Source: Gottschalkia purinilytica (GTDB lineage Bacteria; Bacillota; Clostridia; Tissierellales; Gottschalkiaceae). Taken from it: a stretch of 60,212 bases of DNA. The notes beneath the pieces were generated by a model. It was not told the DNA's origin, ran no database searches, and was given only the letters and a program-made list of their open reading frames with translations. The stretch lies in assembly GCF_001190785.1 (NCBI RefSeq), contig NZ_LGSS01000018.1, forward strand, positions 1 through 60,212, given 5' to 3'. Of this stretch, positions 9,676-19,099 are shown in pieces (position 1 is the first letter of the stretch; every line of letters begins with the position of its first letter). The position numbers and the translations under genes are program-made.

Positions 9676-11366
9676 TGAAACTTGAGACAAGAAAAATAGA
9701 GACAGATATATTGATAATAGGTGGCGGAACTGCTGGTTGCTTTTCCGCACTTACAATAGGAGAAAATAGTAATGCTAAGGTTCTCATAGTGGAAAAGTCT
9801 AACATAAAAAGAAGTGGATGCTTAGCAGCTGGAGTAAACGCTCTAAATGCATATATTACAGCTGGAGAAACACCTAATTCATTTGTTGATTATGTTAAAG
9901 AGGAATTTGATGAAATTATAAGAGAAGATTTAGTATATACAATAGCAGAAAAGCTAAATAAGGTTACGGAAAAGATTGAGAAACTAGGTCTTCCTATATT
10001 AAAAGATGAAGAAGGAAACTATGTATCTAGGGGAAAAAGAAGTATAAAAATAAATGGAGAAAACATAAAGCCAATATTAGCAAGTGCAGTAGAACAACAT
10101 AAAAATATAACGATACTTAATAGAGTAAACATCATAGACTATATAGTTAAAGATGAAAAGATAATAGGAGCATATGGATTTTCGTTAGATGATAATGTGT
10201 TTCTTGTGATAAAAGCTAAAGCAGTTATCTGTGCAACTGGAGGGGCAGCCGGATTATACAAACCAAATAATCCAGGATTTTCAAGACATAAAATGTGGTA
10301 TAGCCCTTTTAATACAGGTGCAGGATATGCAATGGGAATAAGAGCAGGAGCTGAAATGACATCATTTGAAATGAGATTTATAGCTCTAAGATGTAAAGAT
10401 ACTATTGCTCCAACAGGAACAGTTGCACAAGGAGTAAAAACGCCTCAGGTGAACTCATATGGAGAAAGATACGTTTTTAGCTATGGAAAACCTACTACTC
10501 CGATGAGAATATTTGCAACTATAATGGAAAATCAAAATGGAAGTGGCCCTTGTTATTTAAAGACTAAAGGAATAATGAAAAAAACAGAGGATCAACTTTT
10601 TAAAGCTTATTTAAATATGGCCCCATCTCAAACTTTAAAGTGGATAGAGAACAACACAGGACCTTCACAAGAGAATATAGAAATTGAAGGAACAGAACCA
10701 TATATAGTTGGTGGTCATACAGCAAGTGGATATTGGGTTGATGTAAATAGAAGAACTACATTAAAGGGACTTTATGCAGCAGGTGATGTTGCAGGTGGAA
10801 GCCCTAAAAAATATGTTACAGGTTGCTTTGTAGAAGGAGAACTAGCTGGAATAGATGCTTTAAAATACATTGAAAATGTTAGTATAGAAAATATATCAGA
10901 TACAGAAATAGAAAAAAAGAAGAGTGAATTGGAATTATTCTTAAATAATAGTGATGACTTTTATTCAGTAGAAGAATTAGAAGAAGCCATGCAAAAAGTT
11001 ATGGATGAATATGCTGGTGGAATTTCTAGTAAATATGGATATAACAAAAATAAACTTAATATAGCACTTGAAAAGATAGATGAACTTATAACTATATCTA
11101 GAAAGCTTAAGGCTAATGATCTACATGAACTTCTATTTATATATGAACTATTAGATAGACTTTTAGTATGTAAGGTTCTTATACATCATCTTAAAGCTAG
11201 AAAAGAAACTAGGTGGAAATGCTATCAGGAAAATTTAGACCATCCTAATAAGGATGATGACAACTTTAAAAAATATATTAATTCCAAGTATTCAGATGGG
11301 AAAGTAGACATAATATATAGAGATCTAATTGGAAGGGACGATTTATATGAGCATAAGAATAGATAA
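9675..11366 (+). CDS. aprA: Adenylyl-sulfate reductase, flavoprotein alpha subunit
   Basis: Likely reduces APS to sulfite and AMP together with the next gene. The 563-aa protein belongs to the fumarate reductase/APS reductase flavoprotein family: dinucleotide-binding IIGGGTAG at residues 14-21, the active-site region GVNALNAYIT, and H348 in VGGHTASG next to the FAD-binding GLYAAGDVAGG. It is shorter than dissimilatory AprA as I remember it (about 650 aa). GTG 9675 overlaps the cysC stop by one base. The assimilatory role follows from the operon and from absence of a thioredoxin-type CysH here. A similar cluster occurs, from memory, in Clostridium acetobutylicum. Confidence 0.8.
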   Translation: MKLETRKIETDILIIGGGTAGCFSALTIGENSNAKVLIVEKSNIKRSGCLAAGVNALNAYITAGETPNSFVDYVKEEFDEIIREDLVYTIAEKLNKVTEKIEKLGLPILKDEEGNYVSRGKRSIKINGENIKPILASAVEQHKNITILNRVNIIDYIVKDEKIIGAYGFSLDDNVFLVIKAKAVICATGGAAGLYKPNNPGFSRHKMWYSPFNTGAGYAMGIRAGAEMTSFEMRFIALRCKDTIAPTGTVAQGVKTPQVNSYGERYVFSYGKPTTPMRIFATIMENQNGSGPCYLKTKGIMKKTEDQLFKAYLNMAPSQTLKWIENNTGPSQENIEIEGTEPYIVGGHTASGYWVDVNRRTTLKGLYAAGDVAGGSPKKYVTGCFVEGELAGIDALKYIENVSIENISDTEIEKKKSELELFLNNSDDFYSVEELEEAMQKVMDEYAGGISSKYGYNKNKLNIALEKIDELITISRKLKANDLHELLFIYELLDRLLVCKVLIHHLKARKETRWKCYQENLDHPNKDDDNFKKYINSKYSDGKVDIIYRDLIGRDDLYEHKNR

Positions 11367-11661
11367 GGATAAGTGTGTTTCTTGTGGAAAATGTACAGAT
11401 GTATGTCCTGGAAATCTAATATATAAAGACAAAAATAAAAAAGCATTTATAAAATATCCTAGAGATTGTTGGGGATGTACAGCATGTTTGAAAGAATGTG
11501 GTGTAGGGGCTATAAATTATTATTTAGGTGCTGATATAGGTGGAAAAGGTGGCTATCTTTATACTGAGAAAGATAAAGACTACTTATACTGGCACATAGT
11601 AAATAAAGATGGAGAGAAAAGGGTCATAACTATAAATAAAAAAGAATCAAATAAATATTAA
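11347..11661 (+). CDS. aprB: Adenylyl-sulfate reductase, 2x[4Fe-4S] beta subunit
   Basis: A 104-aa ferredoxin-like protein with two cluster motifs: C10-C13-C16-C20-P and C41-C44-C47-C51. It should carry electrons to the AprA flavin. It is shorter than typical dissimilatory AprB (about 150 aa), lacking most of the C-terminal wrap-around tail. ATG 11347 is chosen over an in-frame TTG at 11329 because GGAAGGGA (11331-11338) fits it. The gene overlaps aprA by 20 bp, typical of coupled subunits. Confidence 0.85.
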   Translation: MSIRIDKDKCVSCGKCTDVCPGNLIYKDKNKKAFIKYPRDCWGCTACLKECGVGAINYYLGADIGGKGGYLYTEKDKDYLYWHIVNKDGEKRVITINKKESNKY

Positions 11662-11687
11662 GTAAAAAATATAAGAGGGGGCTAAAA

Positions 11688-12734
11688 ATGAGGGCTAAAA
11701 AAGTATTAAGGTATATTTCCTTAGCACTATTAACAGGAGCATTATTAGTAGGATGTTCAGGTAAAAAAGAATCTGAAACTTCAACTGGAAAAGCAGATTC
11801 TATAAGAGTAGGATTCTTTCCTAATGTAACACACTCACAAGCTTTGCTTGGAAAAGCAAATGGAGATTTTCAAAACAATATAGGAAAAGATGTAAAGATA
11901 GAGTGGAAACAATTTAATGCAGGACCAGCAGAGATAGAATCACTTCTTGCAAATGAACTTGATATTGGATATATAGGACCAGGTCCAGCAGTGAATGGAT
12001 ATTCAGCATCAAATGGAGATATTCAAATAATATCAGGTGCTACTAACTCAGGAGCTATATTAATATCTAGAAAAGATATTAATATAAAGGGAGTAAAAGA
12101 TTTAAATGGAAAGAAAGTAGCAATACCACAGTATGGAAATACTCAAGATTTATGCTTAAGAGGACTACTTAAAGAAAATGGACTTAAAGATACTACAAGG
12201 GGAGGAACTGTAGAAGTAGTTCAAGCACCAAATCCAGATATTAAGACGTTAATAGATAATAAGCAAATAGATGCTGCATTTGTTCCAGAGCCTTGGGGAT
12301 CTAAGCTTGTAAAAGAAGTTGGTGCTAAAGTAGTGCTTGAACATGATAAAACATGGAGAGACGGGAAATACTCATCAGCTGTTATTGTTGCAAGAAAAGA
12401 CTTTATTAATAAGAACCCAGAAATAGTTGAGAAATTCTTAGAAGCACATGTTTCTTTAACAGACTATATAAATACTCATAAAGAAGAGGCTAAAGAGGTT
12501 GTGAACAAAGAATTACACAACTTAACTAAAAAATCATTACCACAAGATGTTTTAGATGAATCATTTAAAAGGTTAGTTATAACAAATGATCCAGAGAAAC
12601 AATCAATATTAGATATTGTAGATTTGTCACGCGAAACAGGATTTTTACGTGAAAAACCTGACTTATCTAATCTGTTTAGTTTAGATATACTGAATAAAGT
12701 GTTGAAAGAAAAGGGCTTAGAATCAGTAAAATAG
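11688..12734 (+). CDS. ABC transporter substrate-binding lipoprotein, SsuA/TauA-like
   Basis: A 348-aa lipoprotein with signal peptide and lipobox LLVGC (C23), then a NMT1/THI5-type binding fold (GFFPNVTHSQALLG, DIGYIGPGPAVNGY, VAIPQYGNTQD, FVPEPWGSKL). The family binds alkanesulfonates, taurine, nitrate or related anions. Lying inside a sulfate assimilation operon without any sulfonate monooxygenase, it may bind sulfate itself or an organosulfur anion; sequence does not decide. A similarly placed transporter was called a probable sulfate transporter in C. acetobutylicum, from memory. Confidence 0.8.
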   Translation: MRAKKVLRYISLALLTGALLVGCSGKKESETSTGKADSIRVGFFPNVTHSQALLGKANGDFQNNIGKDVKIEWKQFNAGPAEIESLLANELDIGYIGPGPAVNGYSASNGDIQIISGATNSGAILISRKDINIKGVKDLNGKKVAIPQYGNTQDLCLRGLLKENGLKDTTRGGTVEVVQAPNPDIKTLIDNKQIDAAFVPEPWGSKLVKEVGAKVVLEHDKTWRDGKYSSAVIVARKDFINKNPEIVEKFLEAHVSLTDYINTHKEEAKEVVNKELHNLTKKSLPQDVLDESFKRLVITNDPEKQSILDIVDLSRETGFLREKPDLSNLFSLDILNKVLKEKGLESVK

Positions 12735-12785
12735 GGATGTTTTAAGATGCAAACATATAGATAGTTATAGAAAGAGGTGTTTAAA

Positions 12786-13625
12786 TTGGGGCTAATTATA
12801 AAAGGGGTTAGTAAGAAGTTTTATTCGAAACATAAAGAAACCCATACACTAAGTAACGTAGATCTTTCTTTTGAGAAAGGAGAGTTTATATGCTTACTTG
12901 GGCCATCTGGTTGTGGGAAATCAACGCTACTAAATATAGTAGCCGGATTGGAAACTCCTACAGAAGGAAAGGTATATTTAAATGGAAAAGAAATAGAGGG
13001 AGTAGGGGTTGATAGAGCTGTAATGTTTCAAGAATCAGCATTATTTCCTTGGCTAAGAGTTATAGATAATGTTGAATTTGGTATGAAAATAGCAGGAGTT
13101 CCAAAGGAAGAAAGACGAGAAAAAGCACTTCACTATCTAAAGATGGTTCATTTAACTAAGTTTCAAAATTCATTTATACATGAGCTATCAGGAGGTATGA
13201 GACAAAGGGTAGCTCTTGCAAGAGCATTAACACTTGATTCAGAAGTGTTATTGATGGATGAACCATTTGCGGCATTAGACAGTCAAACTAAAAGTATCTT
13301 ACAAGCAGAGGTACAGAAGATATGGTGGGAAACTAAAAAGACTATAATATTCGTTACTCATAATGTGGAAGAGGCTGTTTTACTTGCAGATAAGGTAATT
13401 GTTATGTCAGCCAATCCAGGTAGAGTAAAAAGAGAATTTAAAATAGAACTTGCTAGACCAAGAAGAGCAGACAGTATAGATTTAGCATATGTAGCTACAG
13501 AAGTTATGAAAGAGCTTAAAGAGGAGGTGGAGAAGGTTGCGAAATCAGAATATGACAATGACTGGAATATTGAAAAAGATAGCGTTCTATATTCTACTGA
13601 TAATAATATGGGAGCTGGTTTATAG
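12786..13625 (+). CDS. ABC transporter ATP-binding protein, SsuB/TauB-like
   Basis: A 279-aa ATPase with Walker A GPSGCGKST (39-47), Q-loop MFQESALFPWL, signature LSGGMRQRVALARA, Walker B VLLMDEPFAALD and switch histidine FVTHN. It belongs to the nitrate/sulfonate/taurine importer class. TTG 12786 is 8 nt from AAAGAGG (12771-12777); the in-frame GTG at 12777 overlaps that site. Its 3' end overlaps the permease gene by 89 bp. Confidence 0.88.
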   Translation: MGLIIKGVSKKFYSKHKETHTLSNVDLSFEKGEFICLLGPSGCGKSTLLNIVAGLETPTEGKVYLNGKEIEGVGVDRAVMFQESALFPWLRVIDNVEFGMKIAGVPKEERREKALHYLKMVHLTKFQNSFIHELSGGMRQRVALARALTLDSEVLLMDEPFAALDSQTKSILQAEVQKIWWETKKTIIFVTHNVEEAVLLADKVIVMSANPGRVKREFKIELARPRRADSIDLAYVATEVMKELKEEVEKVAKSEYDNDWNIEKDSVLYSTDNNMGAGL

Positions 13626-14334
13626 GTTAGGTGTAGATGTATTTAAAGTATGGAAAGCATATTCTTTTCCATCACCTCTTAATGTGTTGAAAAGCATATA
13701 TGTATTGATGGAAGAAAAAATACTCTGGATAGCAGTACTTACTAGTATGAAAAGACTTTTAATAGGATATGCAATATCACTAGTTGTAGGATTAGCACTA
13801 GGATTAGTTATAGTTAGATATAAATATATAGATGAAAACCTAACACCTTTAATACTAGGTTTACAAACATTACCTAGTGTGTGCTGGATACCATTCGCTA
13901 TTCTTTGGTATGGAATAAGTGAAGAGTCTATTATATTTGTAATTGCTATGGGGTCTATGTTCGCTATTTCCATAGCTACAGAATCAGCTATAAAGAATAT
14001 TCAACCTTTATATACAAAAGCAGCTAGAACAATGGGTGCTAAAGGAATGAAACTATATTTTAATGTTACACTTCCAGCTGCACTTCCTACTATAGTATCA
14101 GGACTTAAACAAGGTTGGTCATTTGCATGGAGAGCCTTAATTTCAGGAGAAATGATTTCTGCAACAAAGGGGCTAGGTCATGTACTTATGGTAGGTAGAG
14201 ACCTTGCAGATATAGGTCAAGTGGTGGCAGTTATGTTAATTATAATAGCATTGGGTTTATTATTAGATAAAGCTGTCTTTGGAAAAATTGAAGCAAGTAT
14301 AAGACAAAGATGGGGACTAGAAGCAAACAGATAG
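13537..14334 (+). CDS. ABC transporter permease, SsuC/TauC-like
   Basis: A 265-aa membrane protein with about six hydrophobic segments and the EAA loop ([20 protein letters not shown], about residues 163-182) that docks to the ATPase. TTG 13537 has GAGGAGG at 13521-13527 with 9-nt spacing, so the long overlap with the ATPase gene is probably real; ATG 13552 is an alternative. Confidence 0.87.
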   Translation: MRNQNMTMTGILKKIAFYILLIIIWELVYRLGVDVFKVWKAYSFPSPLNVLKSIYVLMEEKILWIAVLTSMKRLLIGYAISLVVGLALGLVIVRYKYIDENLTPLILGLQTLPSVCWIPFAILWYGISEESIIFVIAMGSMFAISIATESAIKNIQPLYTKAARTMGAKGMKLYFNVTLPAALPTIVSGLKQGWSFAWRALISGEMISATKGLGHVLMVGRDLADIGQVVAVMLIIIALGLLLDKAVFGKIEASIRQRWGLEANR

Positions 14335-14345
14335 GGGGATTTAGA

Positions 14346-15146
14346 ATGGATCATTTAGACAAATTAGAGGCACAAAGTATTTATATATTAAGAGAAGCTT
14401 ATAAAAAGTTAGGAAAATTAGGAATGTTATGGTCTATAGGAAAGGATTCTACAGTAATGTTATGGTTAGCTCAGAAAGCTTTCTATGGACATTGCCCTTT
14501 CCCATTAATACATGTAGATACTAAATATAAGATTCCAGAAATGATTGAATATAGAGATAGACTAGCAAAAGAATTAAACTTAGATCTAATAGTTAATACA
14601 AATGAAGAAGCTATAAAAAATGGAATGGGACCACATGAAGGTAGGCTTGTTTGCTGTAAAGCTCTTAAAACAGATGGTCTTCAGCAAGTGGTTACAAATT
14701 ATGAATTTGAAGGACTTATATTAGGAATAAGAAGAGATGAAGAAGGTTCAAGATCTAAAGAAAGAGTATTTAGTGAGAGAAATAGTGACTCAGAATGGAA
14801 CTATGCAGATCAACCACCAGAGCTTTGGGATCAATTTAAAACAGACTTTAAAAAAGGAAATCACATTAGGGTTCATCCTATACTACATTGGAATGAAATA
14901 GATATCTGGGAGTATATCAAAAGAGAGAATATACCAATAATAGACTTATACTTCTCTAAAAATGGAAAGAGATATAGAAGTTTAGGCTGTGCTCCTTGTA
15001 CAAATCCGATAGAGTCAAATGCATCTAATTTAGATGAGATAATAGAGGAATTAAAAAACACTCAAGAAACAGAAAGATCAGGAAGAGCTCAAGATCAAGA
15101 AGATGCACATGCTATGGAAAAACTAAGAAAAGAAGGATATATGTAA
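14346..15146 (+). CDS. cysD: Sulfate adenylyltransferase subunit 2 (ATP sulfurylase, CysD)
   Basis: Makes APS from sulfate and ATP with CysN. The 266-aa PP-loop protein has SIGKDS (30-35) as its ATP motif, [11 protein letters not shown] and the C-terminal [14 protein letters not shown] and ERSGRAQD motifs, all standard for CysD. ATG 14346 follows AGGGGGA at about 14333-14339. The in-frame upstream ORF extension from 14310 overlaps the permease and lacks a site. Confidence 0.93.
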   Translation: MDHLDKLEAQSIYILREAYKKLGKLGMLWSIGKDSTVMLWLAQKAFYGHCPFPLIHVDTKYKIPEMIEYRDRLAKELNLDLIVNTNEEAIKNGMGPHEGRLVCCKALKTDGLQQVVTNYEFEGLILGIRRDEEGSRSKERVFSERNSDSEWNYADQPPELWDQFKTDFKKGNHIRVHPILHWNEIDIWEYIKRENIPIIDLYFSKNGKRYRSLGCAPCTNPIESNASNLDEIIEELKNTQETERSGRAQDQEDAHAMEKLRKEGYM

Positions 15147-15162
15147 AAGGGGGTAGCACTAG

Positions 15163-16950
15163 ATGAACAGAGAGAGTTTAAATATAGTTGTAGTTGGACA
15201 CGTAGACCATGGGAAGTCTACACTTATAGGAAGACTTTTATTTGATACAGACTCATTGCCTCAAGGGGCTATAGAAAAGGTAAAAAGAATTTCTAAAGAA
15301 AAAGGAAAAGATTTTGAGTATGCATATCTATTAGATGCATTTGAAGAAGAACAAAAACAAGGTATAACTATAGATACGACAAGACTTCAATTTAAAACTG
15401 ATAAAAGAGATTACGTAATAATAGATGCACCAGGACATAAGGAGTTTTTAAAAAATATGATATCAGGTGCAGCTAGTGCAGAAGCAGCTATTTTAATGGT
15501 AGATGCAAATGAGGGTATACAAGAACAATCTAAAAGACATGGATATATACTATCTCTTTTAGGTATTCAGAAAGTATACGTAGCAGTAAATAAAATGGAC
15601 TTAGTAGATTATTCAGAAGAAAGATATAGTGAAGTAAGAAAAGACTTTGATAGATTCTTAAATACATTAGGAGTTTATCCTATAAAATATATACCAGTAT
15701 CAGCTTTTTATGGGGATAACATAGCTGAAAAATCAGAAAAAATGCCTTGGTATAATGGAGAAAGTATATTAGATGCAATAGATAGCTTAGAAAAGGAAAA
15801 AGGATTAGAAGAAAAATCTTTAAGATTCCCTATACAAGATATATATAAATTTGATCATAGAAGAATAATAGCAGGGAGAATAGAATCAGGTAGCTTAAAA
15901 GTTGGTGATGAGATAGTTATATTACCAAGTAATAAGACTACTAAAGTAAAGTCAATAGAATATTGGGTAGAGAAAGATAAAAAAGAAGAAGTAAGTGCAG
16001 GTATGTCAGTTGGAATAATAGTAGAGGATGAATTCTTCTATAAAAGGGGAGAGATAATATCTCATAAAGATGATATACCAGTAGTAACTGATACATTTGG
16101 TGGAAACCTATTTTGGTTAGGGAAAAACGACTTAGAAAAAGGGAAAAAATATAAATTAAAACTTTCTACGTTAGAGATAGAATGTGAAATAGCTAAAATA
16201 GATAAAGTTATAGATGCTTCTACTTTAGAGACTATTGAAAATGGTGAAAGAGTAAAGAAAAATGATGTTGCTGAAATAACTATAAAAACAAAAGAGCCAA
16301 TAGCACTAGATGAATTTAAAAATATTCAAAGTACAGGAAGATTTGTTCTTGTAGATGACTTAGATGTTAGTGGTGGAGGAATCATAACAAGAGGAAGTAG
16401 CTTTGAAGTTGAGAAGAAATTTAAATCAGAGGATGGAAAAGTACTCTCTATAAGACCTAGACTCGTGACGAGAAAAGATAGAGAAGAAAGACTAGGAACT
16501 GCAAGTAAAGTTATATGGTTAACAGGAAAAGCTGGATGTGGTAAAAGAGAAATAGCTGTAAATCTAGAAAAAGAATTATTTGATAGTGGAAAGAATGTGT
16601 ACTATTTAGACTATAACCAAGTTGCAGAAAGTAAAGATGATAGTGAAGGTATAAGGGAAGTAACTAAAGTAGCAAGTATACTTCAAGAAGTAGGAAATAT
16701 AGTCATAGTTACATCAAACTATCTTTTAAGGGAAGAAAAAGAATATATAAAATCTCAAGTTGGAAAAGAAAATTTCATAGAAGTATATGTGGAAGCACCA
16801 GATGAAGTATGTATAGAAAGAATAGCACCAGGAGAAAAGTTAATAGATCTAAATGAAAGATCGAGAGATCCATTCATATCATTATATATAGATGATCCTA
16901 ATTTTGATAGTGGAGAAAAAGCTAAAGCGCTTTTAGGGATTATACTTTAA
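15163..16950 (+). CDS. cysN: Sulfate adenylyltransferase subunit 1 (CysN) with a degenerate C-terminal APS-kinase-like domain
   Basis: GTPase subunit that drives APS formation by CysD. G-domain motifs: GHVDHGKST (12-20), DAPGH (about 92-96), NKMD (about 147-150), then two EF-Tu-like barrels to about residue 430. Residues 446-595 look like an APS kinase (compare CysNC/NodQ fusions), but the Walker A is G455-KAGCG-K461-R462-E463 with Arg in place of Ser/Thr, the APS-binding D-x-DN-x-R is LDYNQVAES, and the FISP..R..R motif is missing. This domain is therefore unlikely to phosphorylate APS. An intact CysC is encoded earlier in the operon. A regulatory role is possible by analogy with the allosteric APS-kinase-like tail of fungal ATP sulfurylase. 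Last gene of the operon. Confidence 0.9.
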   Translation: MNRESLNIVVVGHVDHGKSTLIGRLLFDTDSLPQGAIEKVKRISKEKGKDFEYAYLLDAFEEEQKQGITIDTTRLQFKTDKRDYVIIDAPGHKEFLKNMISGAASAEAAILMVDANEGIQEQSKRHGYILSLLGIQKVYVAVNKMDLVDYSEERYSEVRKDFDRFLNTLGVYPIKYIPVSAFYGDNIAEKSEKMPWYNGESILDAIDSLEKEKGLEEKSLRFPIQDIYKFDHRRIIAGRIESGSLKVGDEIVILPSNKTTKVKSIEYWVEKDKKEEVSAGMSVGIIVEDEFFYKRGEIISHKDDIPVVTDTFGGNLFWLGKNDLEKGKKYKLKLSTLEIECEIAKIDKVIDASTLETIENGERVKKNDVAEITIKTKEPIALDEFKNIQSTGRFVLVDDLDVSGGGIITRGSSFEVEKKFKSEDGKVLSIRPRLVTRKDREERLGTASKVIWLTGKAGCGKREIAVNLEKELFDSGKNVYYLDYNQVAESKDDSEGIREVTKVASILQEVGNIVIVTSNYLLREEKEYIKSQVGKENFIEVYVEAPDEVCIERIAPGEKLIDLNERSRDPFISLYIDDPNFDSGEKAKALLGIIL

Positions 16951-16956
16951 TTTAAT

Positions 16957-17007
16957 AAAAGCCTTTGAATCATTGGCTCGATGATTCTAAGGCTTTTATA
17001 TATTTTT
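16957..17007 (+). terminator. Intrinsic terminator of the sulfate assimilation operon
   Basis: AAAAGCCTTTGAATCAT pairs with ATGATTCTAAGGCTTTT (about 16957-16973 and 16981-16997), followed by TATATATTTTT. Confidence 0.85.
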
Positions 17008-17202
17008 AGATAAATCATATTGTAGCAAAAAATATTAAAAGTGGTAAAGTATTCACAGTTAAATCACTTTTATCATACGATAATTCTAATAAAACATTTA
17101 ATTATTAATATTAACAGTTCTTTTAATAATGCATAAAAGAAAGTGACTTGGAATAATATAAGAACAGAGAATTAGAGAAAGTGAAAAAATTTTGTATATT
17201 GT

Positions 17203-17955
17203 ATGGTGATAAAAGTGACAAGTATAGGTTATAAATCATTAGCTCTCAAAATTTTATTAGTAATAATTTCTATACTATATATTTCGTTTTTATATATAGA
17301 TTTTTTTAATGTAAGGACTTTTATATCATCAGACGTTATTAAATTTATAGCTATAATACTATGTTTTTTTATAACGCTTCTAACAGGAGAAGATTCTCTT
17401 AATCCAAGAGACTTATTTTTACTTAAGGCTGGATTTTTTATTACTATTCTTGCAGACTTATGTCTTATTATTATTGATGATTTTATTTTAGGAGTATCTC
17501 TTTTTTGTATGGTTCAAATATTTTATTCTATTAGATATAAAGTTGATGAATTTCATCCAATACTAGTAAGATTCATGATTGTATTCTTAGTTGTCATGGT
17601 TATTTATTTGATAGTTAACTTTTTTGTTATAAAAATTGATGTTTTATTTGCAGTAGCTTTGTTTTATTCTATATGTCTGATAGATAGTGTTGTAAGAGGA
17701 ATAAAAGCTTGTAAGAATAACTTATATCCATATCCAAATAAGTATATGATAGCCTATGGCATGATATTGTTTCTTTTATGTGATATAAATGTAGGTTTAT
17801 TTAATATAAATAGATTCATAAATGTTTCAGGGGACTTTGGTAAATTATTACACAATACTTCATTTCTACTAATATGGATTTTTTATATACCTTCTCAAGT
17901 TTTACTTTCTTTAAGTGGATACGATTTTAACAAAAAAAGAAATTTAAAGATTTAA
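17203..17955 (+). CDS. YhhN/TMEM86-like integral membrane protein (possible lysoplasmalogenase)
   Basis: A 250-aa protein made almost entirely of hydrophobic segments (about seven or eight). The paired motifs resemble the YhhN family: an acidic residue in a membrane segment followed by F-x2-G (ILADLCLIIIDDFILGVSLF) and, near the end, YGMILFLLCDINVGLFNINRF, with a final helix YIPSQVLL. Members act as lysoplasmalogenases in animals and some bacteria, and clostridia contain plasmalogens, so the role is plausible but not proven. The start is uncertain: ATG 17203 has only a weak ribosome site and GTG 17215 is an alternative. Flanked by terminators, so monocistronic. Confidence 0.55.
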   Translation: MVIKVTSIGYKSLALKILLVIISILYISFLYIDFFNVRTFISSDVIKFIAIILCFFITLLTGEDSLNPRDLFLLKAGFFITILADLCLIIIDDFILGVSLFCMVQIFYSIRYKVDEFHPILVRFMIVFLVVMVIYLIVNFFVIKIDVLFAVALFYSICLIDSVVRGIKACKNNLYPYPNKYMIAYGMILFLLCDINVGLFNINRFINVSGDFGKLLHNTSFLLIWIFYIPSQVLLSLSGYDFNKKRNLKI

Positions 17956-17990
17956 TAAGTTCATATTATAGAAAAACATCAAAATAGTTA

Positions 17991-18049
17991 AAAGCTCAAA
18001 TGTTTTTACTAGTATTAACTAGCTGTAGAAAATATATTGAGCTTTTTTT
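17991..18049 (+). terminator. Intrinsic terminator after the YhhN-like gene
   Basis: AAAGCTCAA (17991-17999) pairs with TTGAGCTTT (18037-18045), followed by T7. Confidence 0.75.
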
Positions 18050-18105
18050 GTTGTGTATATACTTAAAATATAAAAAGATAACAGCTTAAATACTAAAATA
18101 AATGG

Positions 18106-18157
18106 TATAATGTGGATAAATATTATTTACATTACAAATTCAAGCCAGTAAATAATA
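18106..18157 (+). promoter_or_regulatory. -10 box followed by an inverted repeat, upstream of the SDR gene
   Basis: TATAAT at 18106-18111 predicts a start near 18118. Immediately downstream TATTATTTAC (18121-18130) and GTAAATAATA (18148-18157) form a 10-bp inverted repeat with a 17-nt loop. It could be an operator blocking the polymerase or a 5' mRNA stem. Confidence 0.4.
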
Positions 18158-18207
18158 ATGATCATAATTATAAATTCAAAAACAATTCTTAAAGGGGAGT
18201 GTAAATT

Positions 18208-18972
18208 ATGAATTTATTTGATTTAACTGGAAAGATAGCTATTGTTACAGGAGCTTCATCTGGATTAGGAGTACAATTTGCAAAAGCATTAGCTAGACAG
18301 GGAGCTGATGTTGCAATTGTAGCAAGAAGACTAGAAAAACTAGAATCTCTTTCTAAAGAAATTACTTCAATGGGTAGAAAGTGTTTAGCTGTAAAATGTG
18401 ATGTAACTAACGAACAAGATATAATTAATGCAGTTAAAAAAATAGTAAATGAGTATGGAACTATAGATATCCTTGTTAATAATGCAGGTATTTCAGTAGT
18501 TGAAAAAGTTGAAGAACACTCTCTTGAACTATGGAATAAAGTTATTCAAACAAATCTTACTGGTGTATTTCTTTTTGCACGAGAAGTTGGAAAGACAATG
18601 ATTAAGAATAAATATGGTAAGGTTATTAACACAGCATCTATAAATGGTCATGTAGGAAGTTTAGGCGGAACTAATACTGCGTATTGTGCGTCTAAAGGTG
18701 CAGTAGTTAACTTTACTAGAGCATTATCAGCAGAATGGGCACCGTATAATATAACAGTAAATGCTATAGGACCTGGATGTTTTGAATCTGAAATGACAGC
18801 TGAATTAATAGGCAATGAATTTTTTGAGCAACTTGTTAAATCTAGATGTCCAATGGGAAGAATGGGTAGACAAGGTGAACTTGATGGAGCACTTATATAT
18901 CTTGCTTCTGACGCATCAAGCTATACTACTGGACAAACAATATTTGTAGATGGTGGTTGGACATCAGTGTAA
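18208..18972 (+). CDS. Short-chain dehydrogenase/reductase, gluconate 5-dehydrogenase-like
   Basis: A 254-aa classical SDR: TGASSGLG cofactor motif (15-22), NNAG, catalytic Ser in NTASINGHVGS, Tyr and Lys in YCASKGA, and the C-terminal FVDGGW. The opening MNLFDLTGKIAIVTG resembles gluconate 5-dehydrogenase and related sugar-acid or acyl reductases, but the substrate cannot be told. Strong AGGGGAG ribosome site. It stands alone between terminators, with a 10-bp inverted repeat at its predicted transcription start. Confidence 0.8.
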   Translation: MNLFDLTGKIAIVTGASSGLGVQFAKALARQGADVAIVARRLEKLESLSKEITSMGRKCLAVKCDVTNEQDIINAVKKIVNEYGTIDILVNNAGISVVEKVEEHSLELWNKVIQTNLTGVFLFAREVGKTMIKNKYGKVINTASINGHVGSLGGTNTAYCASKGAVVNFTRALSAEWAPYNITVNAIGPGCFESEMTAELIGNEFFEQLVKSRCPMGRMGRQGELDGALIYLASDASSYTTGQTIFVDGGWTSV

Positions 18973-19060
18973 ATCAGTGTAAATCCAAATATTTAATATT
19001 TTAAGTTGTTAATACAATACATAAATCATGATAAAAAATATTATTAACATATATTTATAA

Positions 19061-19098
19061 AATAAAGGGCTATAAACAACATATAGCCCTTTATTTTT
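19061..19098. terminator. Bidirectional terminator between convergent genes
   Basis: AATAAAGGGCTATA (19061-19074) and TATAGCCCTTTATT (19082-19095) are perfect complements; T-rich on the plus strand and A-rich before it, so it can serve both the SDR and the convergent methyltransferase. Confidence 0.85.
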
Positions 19099-19099
19099 A

